A stretch of DNA of 64,000 nucleotides from Kutzneria buriramensis (GCF_003387475.1 NZ_QUNO01000003.1:558001-622000), one strand, 5' to 3'. Positions 34,358-44,066 are shown, counted from the first letter of the stretch. Program-made: numbers and translations. The notes: generated from the letters alone by a model not told the origin.

Positions 34358-36310
34358 TTACGGGAGCTGGAGTTGCTGGAACGGCGCTTCGCCAGGAGAC
34401 ATCGGGATCTGGAAGTGCTGCACGAGGTACGAGCCGATGTCGTGGAACAGCGGCGCCGCCGACGAGCCGATCTTGGGGATGCTGTAGTTCGGCTTGTCCA
34501 TCATGATCCCGACGACCAGCCGCGGGTTGTCGGCGGGCAGGATGCCGGCGAAGGTGATCCAGTACTTGCTGCTGCTGTACCGCCCGCCCAGCGCGGGGTC
34601 GGGCTGCTGCGCGGTGCCGGTCTTGCCGGACAGCTGGTAGCCGGGCAGATCGGCGGGGTAGCCGGTGCCGTTCTGGTTGGTGTCCTTGGGATCGTGCTGC
34701 ATGACGGCGCGCATCATGTCCCGCACGGTCTTCGCCGTCTGCGGGCTGACCACCCGCACCGGCTCTGGCTTGGCCTGCGGCACCACGGTGCCATCGGCCT
34801 TGGTGACGGACTTGATGATCCGCGGCGGCACGCGCAGCCCGTCGTTGGCGATGGCCTGGTACATGCCGGTCATCTGCAACAGGGTCATGGACAGGCCCTG
34901 GCCGATGGGCAGGTTGGCGAACGTGGAGCCGGACCAGGTGCTGCGCGGCGGCACCATGCCGGGGCTCTCGCCGGGCAGCCCGATGCCGGTCTTCTGCCCG
35001 AGCCCGAACTTGGTGAGCAGGTCGACGAACCGGTCCGGCCCGATCTTCTGGGCCACCTCGAGGGTGCCGATGTTGGACGACTTGCCGATCACGCCGGCCA
35101 GCGTCATCTGCACGTCGCCGTGGCCCCACGCGTCGGTCACGGTGCGGTCGGCCATCTTGAACGACGGCTGCACGTCGACGACGGTGTCCGGCTGCGCGAC
35201 CCCGTACTCGATGGCGCCCGCCGCGGTGACGACCTTGTTCACCGATCCCGGCTCGTACGGCGTGGTGACGGCGGAGTCGCCGAGCTGCTCCAGCTTGTAG
35301 TCGCCGTAGTGGTTGGGGTCGAAGCCGTCGGTGACGGCCAGCGCGTACACCTCGCCGGTCTTCGCGTCCATCACGACCATGCTGCCGTCGGCGGCCCCGG
35401 TGGCGACCTTGTACGCGTTCAGCATCTTCTGCGCCTGGTACTGCACGTCGGCGTCGATCGTCAGCTGCACGTTGGAGCCGGGCACCGCGGGCTGGTCCTC
35501 CCGGATCGACCCGGGCAGCTGGAGGTCGTCGTTGCCGTTGGCGCTGTCGAACAGGGTGGAGCCGTTGGTGCCCTTGAGGGTGTCGTCGAGCGAGTTCTCC
35601 AGCCCGATCAGGCCCTGCGGGGTCTTGGCGTCCTCGCGCCAGTTGGCGTAGCCGACGACGTTGGAGGCGACCGAACCGTCCGGGTACACCCGCTGCTGCC
35701 GCTGGGCGGGCGCGATCGAGGTGTACAGCTTGGTGATGGTGCCGGCCTTCACCGGGTCGGCGTCGCGCACCAGCAGCGCGTACGTGGTGCCGGTGTCGCG
35801 GATCTTGGCCAGCATGTCGGCCGCCTTGGCCTGGTCGCCGAGCTGCTGGTGGATGAAGTCGGCCATGCCCTGCGTGTACTGCTCGTAGGTGTCGCCGAGC
35901 TTGAACGTCTTGAATACTGCGGTCTGCGAATCCCAGTCCGCCTTGAGCTGCTTGGGATTGATCGACAGCGACACCGTCTGCACGGAGAACGCCAGCTGGG
36001 TGCCGTTGCGGTCCAGGATCTGGCCGCGCAGCGCCTGCTGGGTGGTCTCGGTGAGCCGCTGCCGCTCGGCCGCCGCGGACAGCTCGTCGGCCTGGAAGCC
36101 CTGCACCTGCACCAGCCGCACGCCGGCGATCACCAGCACGGCCACCATCAGCACCCGGCTCAGCACGATCCGGGTCGGGTGGTTGCCGACGCCGGCGGGC
36201 GCGCCGCGGCGCGGCTTGCGTCCGGACGCCGGGCGCGGCGCGGGCCCGCCACGGGCGACGGGACGGGGCCGGGTGGCCGGACGTCCGCCGGCGGTGCGGT
36301 TGGCGGGCAT
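34358..36310 (-). CDS. ftsI: FtsI/PbpB, septal class B penicillin-binding protein
   Basis: A 650-residue divisome transpeptidase. A basic, Pro/Arg-rich cytoplasmic tail (1-46), one transmembrane helix (about 48-68), the pedestal domain with RGQILDRNGTQLA (95-107) and the transpeptidase domain (about 285-640). Active-site motifs: SVNK (356-359, catalytic Ser), SSN (411-413), KTG (563-565). It cross-links septal peptidoglycan with FtsW. Normally murE follows directly; here a 6.5-kb insert intervenes. It starts next to the ftsL stop. Confidence 0.97.
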   Translation of the reverse strand: MPANRTAGGRPATRPRPVARGGPAPRPASGRKPRRGAPAGVGNHPTRIVLSRVLMVAVLVIAGVRLVQVQGFQADELSAAAERQRLTETTQQALRGQILDRNGTQLAFSVQTVSLSINPKQLKADWDSQTAVFKTFKLGDTYEQYTQGMADFIHQQLGDQAKAADMLAKIRDTGTTYALLVRDADPVKAGTITKLYTSIAPAQRQQRVYPDGSVASNVVGYANWREDAKTPQGLIGLENSLDDTLKGTNGSTLFDSANGNDDLQLPGSIREDQPAVPGSNVQLTIDADVQYQAQKMLNAYKVATGAADGSMVVMDAKTGEVYALAVTDGFDPNHYGDYKLEQLGDSAVTTPYEPGSVNKVVTAAGAIEYGVAQPDTVVDVQPSFKMADRTVTDAWGHGDVQMTLAGVIGKSSNIGTLEVAQKIGPDRFVDLLTKFGLGQKTGIGLPGESPGMVPPRSTWSGSTFANLPIGQGLSMTLLQMTGMYQAIANDGLRVPPRIIKSVTKADGTVVPQAKPEPVRVVSPQTAKTVRDMMRAVMQHDPKDTNQNGTGYPADLPGYQLSGKTGTAQQPDPALGGRYSSSKYWITFAGILPADNPRLVVGIMMDKPNYSIPKIGSSAAPLFHDIGSYLVQHFQIPMSPGEAPFQQLQLP

Positions 36311-36967
36311 CTAGTGGCCTCCCCCTGAGGCTGGCGGCTGTCCGGTGGTCGACGTGGTGGCGGAGTTGGCCGGCTGGCCCCCAGACTGCTGTCCGGAGGA
36401 CGGCGGCGGCGCGCTGGTGCTGGACGAGGGCGGCGGGGTGGTGGTCGTGGTGGCGGGCACGGGGCTGCCGGTGACGCTGACCGTGCCGTCCGGGTTGACC
36501 TTGATCCGGGCCGGGTCCGGCGCCGGCACCATGCCGAGCTTGCGGGCCTCGTCGTAGAGCACGTCCGGCGACTCGCCCTTGGCCACGTCGGCCTTGAGCT
36601 GCTCGACCCGGCTGGTGAGGTCGGTGGTCTTCTTCTTGGCGTCCTCGAGCCGGTACGAGTCGGAGACCGCGGAGATGGACAGGAACAGCGTCGCCAGCAC
36701 GCCGGCCGCGAGCAGCCCCATCACCAGCAGCACGAACGGCGTGCGCGAGGCCGACTTCAGCCCGGACGACATCCGCTGCGGCCACCGCTGCTTGCGGTTG
36801 GCCTTGCGGGCGTAGGCCTTCTGCGCGGCGGTGGTGCGGCCGCGGGTGGCCCGCGAGCCGGGCTCGGCCGGCTCCCGCTCGATCTTGCGCTCGCTGCTGC
36901 GCCCGCTGTCCTTTCGGTTGGCGCGGGTGCGGGGCGACGGCGCGCCCACCGGTGCGGGTGCGCTCAT
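36311..36967 (-). CDS. ftsL: FtsL-like divisome protein
   Basis: A 218-residue bitopic protein. A basic cytoplasmic region (1-75) precedes a transmembrane helix (about 77-99) and a coiled coil (about 105-130, [22 protein letters not shown]) typical of FtsL/DivIC. The following [16 protein letters not shown] is the usual end of the domain. A long Thr/Ser/Pro/Gly tail outside the cell is extra. The family diverges rapidly; identity rests on position between rsmH and ftsI as much as on sequence. ATG overlaps the rsmH stop as ATGA. Confidence 0.9.
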   Translation of the reverse strand: MSAPAPVGAPSPRTRANRKDSGRSSERKIEREPAEPGSRATRGRTTAAQKAYARKANRKQRWPQRMSSGLKSASRTPFVLLVMGLLAAGVLATLFLSISAVSDSYRLEDAKKKTTDLTSRVEQLKADVAKGESPDVLYDEARKLGMVPAPDPARIKVNPDGTVSVTGSPVPATTTTTPPPSSSTSAPPPSSGQQSGGQPANSATTSTTGQPPASGGGH

Positions 36968-37932
36968 GACGCCCTCCGGATCCGTTCCGCGGCACGCAGC
37001 CGCACGGACGCCGACCGTGGGTTGTCGGCGATCTCCTGCTCCCCCGCCTGCTCCGCGCCGCGGGTGACCAGCTTCAGCTCCGGGCCGTGCCCGGGCAGCT
37101 CCACCGGCAGGTCGAGCGGGCTGGTCGAGACGGACAGCTCCGTCAGCGCCCGCTTGACCATCCGGTCCTCCAGCGAGTGGTACGACTCGACGACGATGCG
37201 GCCGCCGACCGCGAGCGCGGACAGCGCCGCCGGCAGCGCCCGCCGCAGCACCTCCAGCTCGCCGTTGACCTCGATGCGCAGCGCCTGGAAGGTGCGCTTG
37301 GCCGGGTGCCCGCCGGTGCGCTTGCTGGCCGCCGGGATGACGTCGTGCAGCAGCTGCACCAGCCGCGGGCTGGTGGTGAACGGCTCCTTGGCCCGCTCGG
37401 CCACGATCGCCTTGGCGATCTTGCCGGCGAACCGCTCCTCGCCGTACTCGCGCAGGATCCGCGCCAGGTCGGCGAACGGGTAGCTGTTGAGCACGTCGGC
37501 GGCGGTCTGCCCGGTGGTCGGGTCCATCCGCATGTCCAGCGGGGCGTCCTGGGAGTAGGCGAAGCCCCGCTCGGCCACGTCCAGTTGGAGCGAGGAGACG
37601 CCGAGATCGAACAGCACGCCGTCGACCTCGGGGATGCCCTGCTGAACCAACACCGTCGGCAACTCGTCGTACACGGCATGGACGTAACGGACCCGGTCGC
37701 CGAACTCGGCCAGGCGCCGCCCGGCCAGGGAGAGCGCCTCCGGATCGCGGTCCAGCCCGATCACGGTGAGTTCCGGGTAGGCGGACAGCAGCGCGTGCGA
37801 GTGGCCGCCCAGGCCCAGCGTGCAGTCCACCAGGACGGACGGCGTGGACAACGCGGGCGCGAACAGCTCCACGATGCGGTCGAGCAGGACGGGCACGTGC
37901 TTCGCCCTCGGCTGGTCGGACATGTCGGTCAC
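36964..37932 (-). CDS. rsmH: 16S rRNA m4C1402 methyltransferase
   Basis: A 322-residue SAM-dependent methyltransferase acting on C1402 of 16S rRNA. SAM-binding motif CTLGLGGHS near residue 40, then GLDRDPEAL and [11 protein letters not shown]; the [13 protein letters not shown] segment is diagnostic. GTG at 37932 is preferred, as GGAAGGGGG lies six bases upstream; a TTG two codons earlier would overlap that site. It is the second gene of the dcw cluster. Confidence 0.95.
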   Translation of the reverse strand: MTDMSDQPRAKHVPVLLDRIVELFAPALSTPSVLVDCTLGLGGHSHALLSAYPELTVIGLDRDPEALSLAGRRLAEFGDRVRYVHAVYDELPTVLVQQGIPEVDGVLFDLGVSSLQLDVAERGFAYSQDAPLDMRMDPTTGQTAADVLNSYPFADLARILREYGEERFAGKIAKAIVAERAKEPFTTSPRLVQLLHDVIPAASKRTGGHPAKRTFQALRIEVNGELEVLRRALPAALSALAVGGRIVVESYHSLEDRMVKRALTELSVSTSPLDLPVELPGHGPELKLVTRGAEQAGEQEIADNPRSASVRLRAAERIRRAS

Positions 37933-38120
37933 GGCCAACCCCCTTCCACACGCGGTTGCCGCTCACTCCCCTCTCGTCGGTTGGAAACCGAGCCTTGCCG
38001 GCTTCGGATGCAGTCAGGTCCCCGCCCGCCCGTCGAACCTGGCGCCGGGGAAGGTGCGCCAGGGCCGATAGCCGAGCGGACCGAGGCCAAACGGCACCCG
38101 GGTCGGTCATGACCCCTGTC

Positions 38121-38552
38121 TCAGAACAGTCCGGGCAGCACCTCCTCCCGGGCCTGCGCGTAGTCGTCCTCGTGTTCGTCCAGGTAGCGCTGCCAGGCCT
38201 GCGCGTCCCAGATCTCCAGGCGGGTGATCGCGCCGATCACCACGCAGTCCTTGGCCAGCCCGGCATAGCGGCGCAGCTCGGGGGCGATGCTGACGCGCCC
38301 CTGGCCGTCCGGCCGCTGCTCGTCGGTGCCCGCGAACAGGTAGCGCTGGTACGCCCGGACCGCCTCGTTGGTCAGGGGTGCCTCCGCGACCTTGCGAGCC
38401 ATCTGCTCGAACTCCGCGCGTGGGAACACGTAGAGGCAGTGGTCCTGGCCCTTGGTGACCATGAGACCCCCTGCGAGCGCGTCCCGAAACTTCGCCGGCA
38501 GCGTCAGCCGGCCCTTGTCGTCCAGCTTGGGGGTGTGCGTGCCGAGGAACAC
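38121..38552 (-). CDS. mraZ: MraZ, dcw-cluster transcriptional regulator
   Basis: A 143-residue protein with two SpoVT-AbrB-like repeats: [16 protein letters not shown] near residue 10 and [18 protein letters not shown] near 82. It forms a ring that binds repeated GTGG boxes at its own promoter. GTG at 38552 gives exactly the family length and follows GGAGGT; the reading frame runs further upstream through the promoter without a gene. About 190 bases separate it from rsmH. Confidence 0.96.
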   Translation of the reverse strand: MFLGTHTPKLDDKGRLTLPAKFRDALAGGLMVTKGQDHCLYVFPRAEFEQMARKVAEAPLTNEAVRAYQRYLFAGTDEQRPDGQGRVSIAPELRRYAGLAKDCVVIGAITRLEIWDAQAWQRYLDEHEDDYAQAREEVLPGLF

Positions 38553-38622
38553 CGCGCGCCCACCTCCAACCCGAACCAAGTCCCCGGGCAGGGACCGGAC
38601 CGGCGATGGGGCCCCCGTTCGC

Positions 38623-38663
38623 CCCACCGGCCGCCACACTACCCCACTTTCCGCCACAGTCAA
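38623..38663 (-). promoter_or_regulatory. mraZ promoter with four MraZ boxes
   Basis: On the minus strand TTGACT (38658-38663), a 16-base spacer and TAGTGT (38636-38641) form a promoter. Four GTGG(G/C) boxes lie exactly ten bases apart at 38653-38657, 38643-38647, 38633-38637 and 38623-38627, covering the spacer, the -10 and the start. This is the operator layout known for MraZ, so autorepression of the dcw operon is expected. Confidence 0.85.
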
Positions 38664-38890
38664 CGGCGACAGGCCCGGCCGAAATCGAAATTCTCGACGG
38701 TTTCCGCAGGTAGACGCGGTGGGGGCGGGGGTGGGGCGGGATCGGCCTCACTCCACCCGGCGACACCCCGGGTGATCGTCTCGGACCCCCTCCGGCACCC
38801 CTTCGGGCGGCCGGGTGGGGCATCGTGGGGGACGGGGTGGGGCACCGTGGCGGAGGATTGACCGGAATCCTTGGGGCGCTTCGCTCCGAT

Positions 38891-38943
38891 TTGACACACT
38901 GCTGGGAACGCTGATGCCACGCGAGGACCTCGCGGTGGCTTTT
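38891..38943 (+). promoter_or_regulatory. moxR promoter and leader hairpin
   Basis: TTGACA (38891-38896) is the best -35 box. Downstream, GCCACGCGAG and CTCGCGGTGGC (38916-38939) form a strong stem followed by TTTT, directly before the GGAGGG ribosome site. The hairpin looks like a weak terminator or a translation-control element. The rest of 38664-38954 holds nothing else I can support. Confidence 0.5.
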
Positions 38944-38954
38944 GGAGGGCGAAG

Positions 38955-40022
38955 TTGACGTCGAGTACCCCGCCTACCACTCAGGCCCCCGGCCCGGCCG
39001 GCCTGCCCGAGCCGCCGTCGACGCTCGGGCGGCTGCACGACATCGCGCAGCGGATCGCGGCCAATGTCGAGCACGTGCTGGTCGGCAAGCCCGAAGTGGT
39101 GCGCGTAGCGCTGGTCACCCTGCTGGCCGAGGGCCACCTGCTGGTCGAGGACGTGCCGGGCGTCGGCAAGACCTCGCTGGCCAAGGCGCTGGCGCGGTCC
39201 ATCGACTGCACGGTCAGCCGGGTGCAGTTCACCCCCGACCTGCTGCCCAGCGACATCACCGGCGTCTCGATCTTCAACCGCAACAGCAGCGACTTCGAGT
39301 TCCGGCCCGGGCCGGTGTTCGCCAACATCGTGGTCGGCGACGAGATCAACCGCGCCTCCCCCAAGACGCAGTCGGCGCTGCTGGAGTGCATGGAGGAGCA
39401 CCAGGTCACCATCGACGGGCAGACCTACGCGCTGGACTCGCCGTTCATGGTGATCGCCACCCAGAACCCGATCGAGATGGAGGGCACGTACGCGCTGCCC
39501 GAGGCGCAGCGCGACCGCTTCACGTGCCGCGTCTCCATCGGCTACCCCGACCCGCAGGCCGAGTTGGCCATGGTCGACGAGCACGCCGGCCGCGACCCGC
39601 TCACCGACCTCCGTCCGGTCTCGGACGCCGCCCAGATCAAGGAATTGGTGGCCGCGGTCCGCAGCGTGCACCTGTCGCCGGAGATCAAGCGGTACGCGGT
39701 CGAGCTGGTCTCCGCCACGCGCCGGCTGCCCGAGCTGCGGCTGGGCGCCTCGCCGCGGTCCACGCTGCACCTCGTGCGCGCCGCGCGGGCGCAGGCGGCG
39801 CTGGCCGGCCGCGAGTTCGTGGTGCCGGACGACGTGCACGCGGTCGCGGTGCCGGTGCTGGCGCACCGCCTGGTGCTGACGGCAGAGGCGCTGGCGGCGC
39901 GGCGGTCCCCCGCCGACCTGGTCCGGGGTGTGTTGCAGCGCGTGGTCATCCCGCACGGCAACGGCCAGGTGTCCCAACCCGTGACAGGTCCCAACGGCCG
40001 CTGGCTGCGACAAGGGCGTTGA
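38955..40022 (+). CDS. MoxR-family AAA+ ATPase
   Basis: A 355-residue AAA+ chaperone-like ATPase. Walker A GVGKTSLAKAL near residue 70, Walker B VVGDEINRASPKTQSALLECM near 130, and the lid domain near the C-terminus. MoxR proteins usually help insert metals or mature partner proteins and occur next to DUF58 genes. TTG at 38955 follows GGAGGG. The stop overlaps the next start as TGATG, so the three-gene operon is tightly coupled. Confidence 0.93.
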   Translation: MTSSTPPTTQAPGPAGLPEPPSTLGRLHDIAQRIAANVEHVLVGKPEVVRVALVTLLAEGHLLVEDVPGVGKTSLAKALARSIDCTVSRVQFTPDLLPSDITGVSIFNRNSSDFEFRPGPVFANIVVGDEINRASPKTQSALLECMEEHQVTIDGQTYALDSPFMVIATQNPIEMEGTYALPEAQRDRFTCRVSIGYPDPQAELAMVDEHAGRDPLTDLRPVSDAAQIKELVAAVRSVHLSPEIKRYAVELVSATRRLPELRLGASPRSTLHLVRAARAQAALAGREFVVPDDVHAVAVPVLAHRLVLTAEALAARRSPADLVRGVLQRVVIPHGNGQVSQPVTGPNGRWLRQGR

Positions 40023-41293
40023 TGAAGGTGCTCGCCGGACTGACGACCCGCGGACGCTGCCTGATGGCGGCGGGACTGGCGGCGGGCGTCTGCTCCTTGG
40101 TGCTCAACGAACGTGACCTGCTGCGCATCGCGGTGTTCGTGGTGGCGCTGCCCGTGCTGGCCGCGGTGCTGACGTCCCGCTCCCGCGTGGGCCTGTCCGC
40201 CGTGCGGCACGTGCTGCCCGACCGGGTGCCGGTCGGCGGCACCGCCGAGGTGCGCATCGACATCCGCAGCGACGGCCGGCTGCCCACGGGCGGCCTGCTG
40301 CTGGAGGACGGCGTGCCGTACGCGCTGGGCAGCCGCCCGCGCTTCGTGCTGGAGCGCCTGCCGCGACACCACCAGATCCCGCTGCGCTACCAGCTGCGGC
40401 CGGTGCTGCGCGGCGTGCAGCACGTGGGACCGCTGCTCGGCCGCATCACCGACCCGTTCGGCATGGCGGAGTTCGACCGCGAACTCGCCGGCAGCACGCG
40501 GCTGGTGGTCGTGCCCCGCGTGCACGGTCTGACCGGGCTGCCCAGCGGCGCCGGCATGGGCGCGGGCGAGGAGGGCGCGGTCCGGCTGCGCTCGGGGCAG
40601 GGCGAGGACGACGCCGTGGTGCGGCAGTACCGCCACGGCGACGACCTGCGCAAGGTGCACTGGCGGTCGTCGGCGCGCCGCGACGAGCTGATGGTGCGCC
40701 TGGAGGAGAAGCCGTGGCGCGGCGGCACGACCGTGCTGCTGGACCACCGCTCGGCGGCGCACCGTGGCACCGGCCCGACCAGCAGCCTGGAGTGGGCCAT
40801 CTCGATGACCGCCAGCGTCTGCCTGCACCTGCACCGCCACGGCCACCAGGTGCGGCTCGTCATGGAGGACGGCAAGGTGCTCGCGGGCGGCGTCAACGAC
40901 GTCGGCCACAGCGACGTGCTGGTGCTGGACCCGCTCGCCGCGTTGCACCCGTCGCACCAGCGCGACCTGGTGTGCGGCGGCGACCCCGGCAACGGGCAGG
41001 AGCTCATTGCCATCCTCGGCGCCACCAACCCGGTGGCCGCCACCGAGCTCATGCGGCACCGGCCGCGCGTCACCCGCAGCCTCGCCGTGCTGCTGGACGT
41101 GTCGGCGTGGGCGCCCGGACAGGACGGCGCCGCCGCCACCGAGCTTGAGGACGCGGCGCGACTGCTGCGCGGCTCCGGCTGGGGCGTGGTGATCGCGCGT
41201 CCGGAGATGGCGATGGGCGTGGTGTGGTCGGAGCTGTGCCAGGCGGGGACTCGCGGCGGCGCGATCACCGTCACCGAAGGGGGAATCGCCTGA
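40022..41293 (+). CDS. DUF58-domain protein
   Basis: A 423-residue protein. Two hydrophobic segments near residues 12-30 and 35-53 are followed by a beta-rich domain and the DUF58 core with RQYRHGDDLRKVHWRSSARRDELMVR near 205. The C-terminal half resembles a von Willebrand A fold. It works with MoxR-type ATPases, by family precedent. Start and stop both overlap neighbours (TGATG). Confidence 0.9.
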   Translation: MKVLAGLTTRGRCLMAAGLAAGVCSLVLNERDLLRIAVFVVALPVLAAVLTSRSRVGLSAVRHVLPDRVPVGGTAEVRIDIRSDGRLPTGGLLLEDGVPYALGSRPRFVLERLPRHHQIPLRYQLRPVLRGVQHVGPLLGRITDPFGMAEFDRELAGSTRLVVVPRVHGLTGLPSGAGMGAGEEGAVRLRSGQGEDDAVVRQYRHGDDLRKVHWRSSARRDELMVRLEEKPWRGGTTVLLDHRSAAHRGTGPTSSLEWAISMTASVCLHLHRHGHQVRLVMEDGKVLAGGVNDVGHSDVLVLDPLAALHPSHQRDLVCGGDPGNGQELIAILGATNPVAATELMRHRPRVTRSLAVLLDVSAWAPGQDGAAATELEDAARLLRGSGWGVVIARPEMAMGVVWSELCQAGTRGGAITVTEGGIA

Positions 41294-43719
41294 TGGCCAT
41301 GACGGACGTGCAGCCGCCGCGGCACCGGACCCGCCCGCAGCCGCCGCCCCCGGCCGATCCGGCGTGGACGCTGCCGACCACTCCGATCGCCGCCGGCTTC
41401 GCCGTGCTGTGCGCGGCGACGGCGCTGTCCGGCATCGTGCAGGGCACGCTGTGGCTGTTCTACCTGGTGATCGCCATCGGCCTGGTGGTCGGCACCGGCA
41501 TGTTGCTGCGCTCGATGCGCACGCCGCCGCCCCTGGTGGCGCTGGGCGAGCTGTTCGCGCTGCTGTGCCTGCTGACGATGTCCTTCAGCACCAACGGGAT
41601 CCTGCTCGTGCTGCCCGGCCCGGCCGCGCTGGGCGACCTGCTCGACGTGCTCGGCCGGTCCTTCGGCGCGGTGCAGACCGAGGTGCCGCCGGTGCCGGCC
41701 GACCAGCCGATCCTGTGCCTGATCGTGGTGGCCATCGGCATGGTCGCCGTCGTCGTGGACCTGCTCGCGGTCGAGGCGGAGGCGCCCGCCGCGTCCGGTC
41801 TGGTGCTGCTGTGCGTGTACGCGGTGCCGGCGTCGCTGGCCGACGAGATGCTGCCGTGGTGGAGCTTCGTGCTGGGCGCGTCCGCGTTCGCCGTGCTGCT
41901 CACCGTGGACGGCCGGGCCAAGCACAAGGCGTGGCGCGGCCGGCGGACCGGGCTGCCCGGCTACAGCCAGGGCGCCCCCAGCCACGAGGCCAGCGCCGTG
42001 GTGCTGGTGTCGCTCGTGCTGGCGCTGTTCGTCGGGGCCACCTTCACCGTCATCGGCACCGTCGGCCGGCTGCCCGGCGGCGGGGACAGCGGCACGGGCG
42101 GCGGCCCGTTCGGGCTCAAGCCGTACACCAAGCTCCAGGGGTTGCTCACCGGCCAGGTCAACGTGGAGTTCTTCCGCGTCACCGGGCTCAAGTCCGAGCA
42201 GTACCTGCGGCTGGTCACGCTGGACAAGTTCGTGGAGAACGACGGCTGGCAGGTCGGCGCCCCGATCATCGGCGGCGACCAGCTCGGCGCGCACGAGCTG
42301 GTGCAGGGCTCCGGGCCGGTCACGTCGGTGTCCATCCAGCCCAACCAGTTCGACGACCAGTGGGCGCCGGTCTACGGCGAGCCGTCGGCGATCAACGGGC
42401 TGGGCTCGGAGTGGCGCTGGGACCCGACCGCGCAGACCGTCTGGGCGCCCGGGGCGCAGCAGTTCGGCAGCTACGTCGAGCAGGCCCGGCTGTCCGTGCC
42501 GACCGCCGACCAGCTGCGGGCCGAGGGCATCGTCGACGAGTCCCATGTGGACCAGCGGTACCGGCAGCAGATCGTGGTGAGCCCGCGGGTCAAGAACCTG
42601 ATCAATCAGCTGACCGGCGGCATGGAGTCGACCTTCGACAAGGTGCGGGCGCTGACCACGTACCTGAACAGCGGGGCCAACGGCTTCAAGTACAGCCTGG
42701 ACGCGCCGGTGCAGGACGACAAGGCGCCACGGCTGGACGACTTCCTGTTCAACACCAAGACCGGGTTCTGCGAGCAGTACGCGTCCGCGCTGGCCGCGAT
42801 GACCCGGTCGATGGGCATCCCGACCCGGGTGGCGATCGGCTTCACGCCGGGCGTGCCGTACAACGGCGACCCCAACGTCAAGACCATCACCGGCGGGGAC
42901 GCGCACGCCTGGGTGGAGATCGACTTCCCGGACTACGGCTGGATGACCTTCGACCCGACGCCGGCCGGCACCCGGGTCGTGCCGCCGCCGTACATGTCCG
43001 ACACCAGCACGTCCGGCGACCCCAACTCGCTGCCCAGCGCCAAGAACTCGACCGGGCCGACCAGCACCGTCAAGCCGGAGTCGACCGCGCCGTCCGTGGC
43101 GGCCCCGGTGAACGCGCAGTCGGGTGGGGACGGGTCGATCTTGAATCCGACGGCGCCGCCCATCTGGGTGACCGCGCTGGTGCTGCTGATCGCGCTGGCT
43201 CTGACGGTGCTGGTGCGTCTCCGGCAGTTGCCGGTTCGGTTGGCGCCGGTGGCGGTGGTCGGGTGGGGCGTGGTGGCGGTGCTGCTGGCGTCGTACCTGT
43301 CGTGGTGGCTGAGCGGGTTCCTGATAGTGGTGGCGGTGTGTGCCGCGCCGGCGGGGATACGGGCCTGGCGGCGGCGGACTCGGTTGCACGAGATCGCGCT
43401 GCTGGGGGCGTCGGCGGCGAGTGCGGCGTGGGAAGAGGTGCTGGCGGAGTCCATGGACCGGGGGTCGGCGGTGTCGCCCACGGAGACCATCCGGGCGGCG
43501 GGACGGCGGCTGGCTCGGGACCATGAGCTGGACGAGGCCGGGCGGGAGGCCCTGCGGCAGGTGATCACCGCTGTGGAGGGGGCCTGGTACGGCGGGCGGG
43601 AGACGCCGGATCCCAAGCTGGTGGCGGCGGTGGAGGAGCTGCGGGCCAGCCTGCACCGGACGGCGCCGTTGGCGTTCGGGGCGAAGGTGCTGCCTCGGTC
43701 GGTGGTTCCACGGCGGTGA
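41293..43719 (+). CDS. Transglutaminase-like membrane protein (TgpA type)
   Basis: An 808-residue protein. Six or so hydrophobic segments occupy the first 250 residues, then an extracytoplasmic domain with the transglutaminase triad: Cys 493 in GFCEQYASALAAM, His 538 in DAHAWVEIDFP and Asp 554 in WMTFDPTPAG. Another transmembrane pair near 625-680 is followed by a cytoplasmic DUF4129-like tail. In the moxR-DUF58-tgpA context it may cross-link or cleave wall-associated proteins; the substrate is unknown. Confidence 0.9.
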   Translation: MAMTDVQPPRHRTRPQPPPPADPAWTLPTTPIAAGFAVLCAATALSGIVQGTLWLFYLVIAIGLVVGTGMLLRSMRTPPPLVALGELFALLCLLTMSFSTNGILLVLPGPAALGDLLDVLGRSFGAVQTEVPPVPADQPILCLIVVAIGMVAVVVDLLAVEAEAPAASGLVLLCVYAVPASLADEMLPWWSFVLGASAFAVLLTVDGRAKHKAWRGRRTGLPGYSQGAPSHEASAVVLVSLVLALFVGATFTVIGTVGRLPGGGDSGTGGGPFGLKPYTKLQGLLTGQVNVEFFRVTGLKSEQYLRLVTLDKFVENDGWQVGAPIIGGDQLGAHELVQGSGPVTSVSIQPNQFDDQWAPVYGEPSAINGLGSEWRWDPTAQTVWAPGAQQFGSYVEQARLSVPTADQLRAEGIVDESHVDQRYRQQIVVSPRVKNLINQLTGGMESTFDKVRALTTYLNSGANGFKYSLDAPVQDDKAPRLDDFLFNTKTGFCEQYASALAAMTRSMGIPTRVAIGFTPGVPYNGDPNVKTITGGDAHAWVEIDFPDYGWMTFDPTPAGTRVVPPPYMSDTSTSGDPNSLPSAKNSTGPTSTVKPESTAPSVAAPVNAQSGGDGSILNPTAPPIWVTALVLLIALALTVLVRLRQLPVRLAPVAVVGWGVVAVLLASYLSWWLSGFLIVVAVCAAPAGIRAWRRRTRLHEIALLGASAASAAWEEVLAESMDRGSAVSPTETIRAAGRRLARDHELDEAGREALRQVITAVEGAWYGGRETPDPKLVAAVEELRASLHRTAPLAFGAKVLPRSVVPRR

Positions 43720-43723
43720 GCTG

Positions 43724-43772
43724 ACCCCGGCGAGTCGCGCTCTCAGGCAGGGCGAATGTTGGTTTGGGGTAG
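43724..43772. repeat. Palindromic repeat family B, copy 3 (half element)
   Basis: CCCCGGCGAGTCGCGCTCT, then GGCGAATGTTGGTTTGGGGTA, follows the same word order as the left half of family B. It begins four bases after the transglutaminase stop. Confidence 0.65.
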
Positions 43773-43826
43773 GTGCGGGTGCGGGTGGGTGGGGCCGGGG
43801 CTTTTCGGATGTGGTGGTTGCCGACG

Positions 43827-43940
43827 CGCGAGTCGCGTTCTCGTGACGCAAGCGAGTCCCGCCCTCGGGCCATTTCCGGCGTGGTGCGTTTCGCTGTTGG
43901 CCCGAGGACGGGACTCGCTGGCACGAGAACGCGACTCGCG
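43827..43940. repeat. Two-step giant hairpin
   Basis: The outer stem pairs 43827-43845 (CGCGAGTCGCGTTCTCGTG) exactly with 43922-43940; the inner stem pairs 43851-43871 with 43899-43919 with one mismatch. A five-base and a two-base bulge separate them and the loop is 27 bases. Both stems open with GCGAGTC, as in family B. The remainder of 43720-44122 holds no gene that I can support. Confidence 0.9.
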
Positions 43941-44066
43941 GGAAGGGTGGTCACCATGTTGGTACACCACTCACCGGGGCTTTAGACGGGTCGCCGGTGG
44001 GGCGCGGTCGGTAGGGCACTCACCGGTGGCTTCAGGCAACCCGCACCCTGCGCCCCAGAACGCGCT

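Noticed and set aside
34358-36310. ftsI as damaged by the neighbouring insertion
   Set aside because: All three active-site motifs, the helix and a natural C-terminus are present.
33936-36995. 1019-codon frame that ends with the small effector
   Set aside because: Only the last 130 codons look like protein; the rest overlaps ftsI in another frame and lacks its own ribosome site.
41364-43526. 720-codon frame inside the transglutaminase gene
   Set aside because: Out-of-frame shadow; the overlapping frame has the Cys/His/Asp triad and membrane helices.
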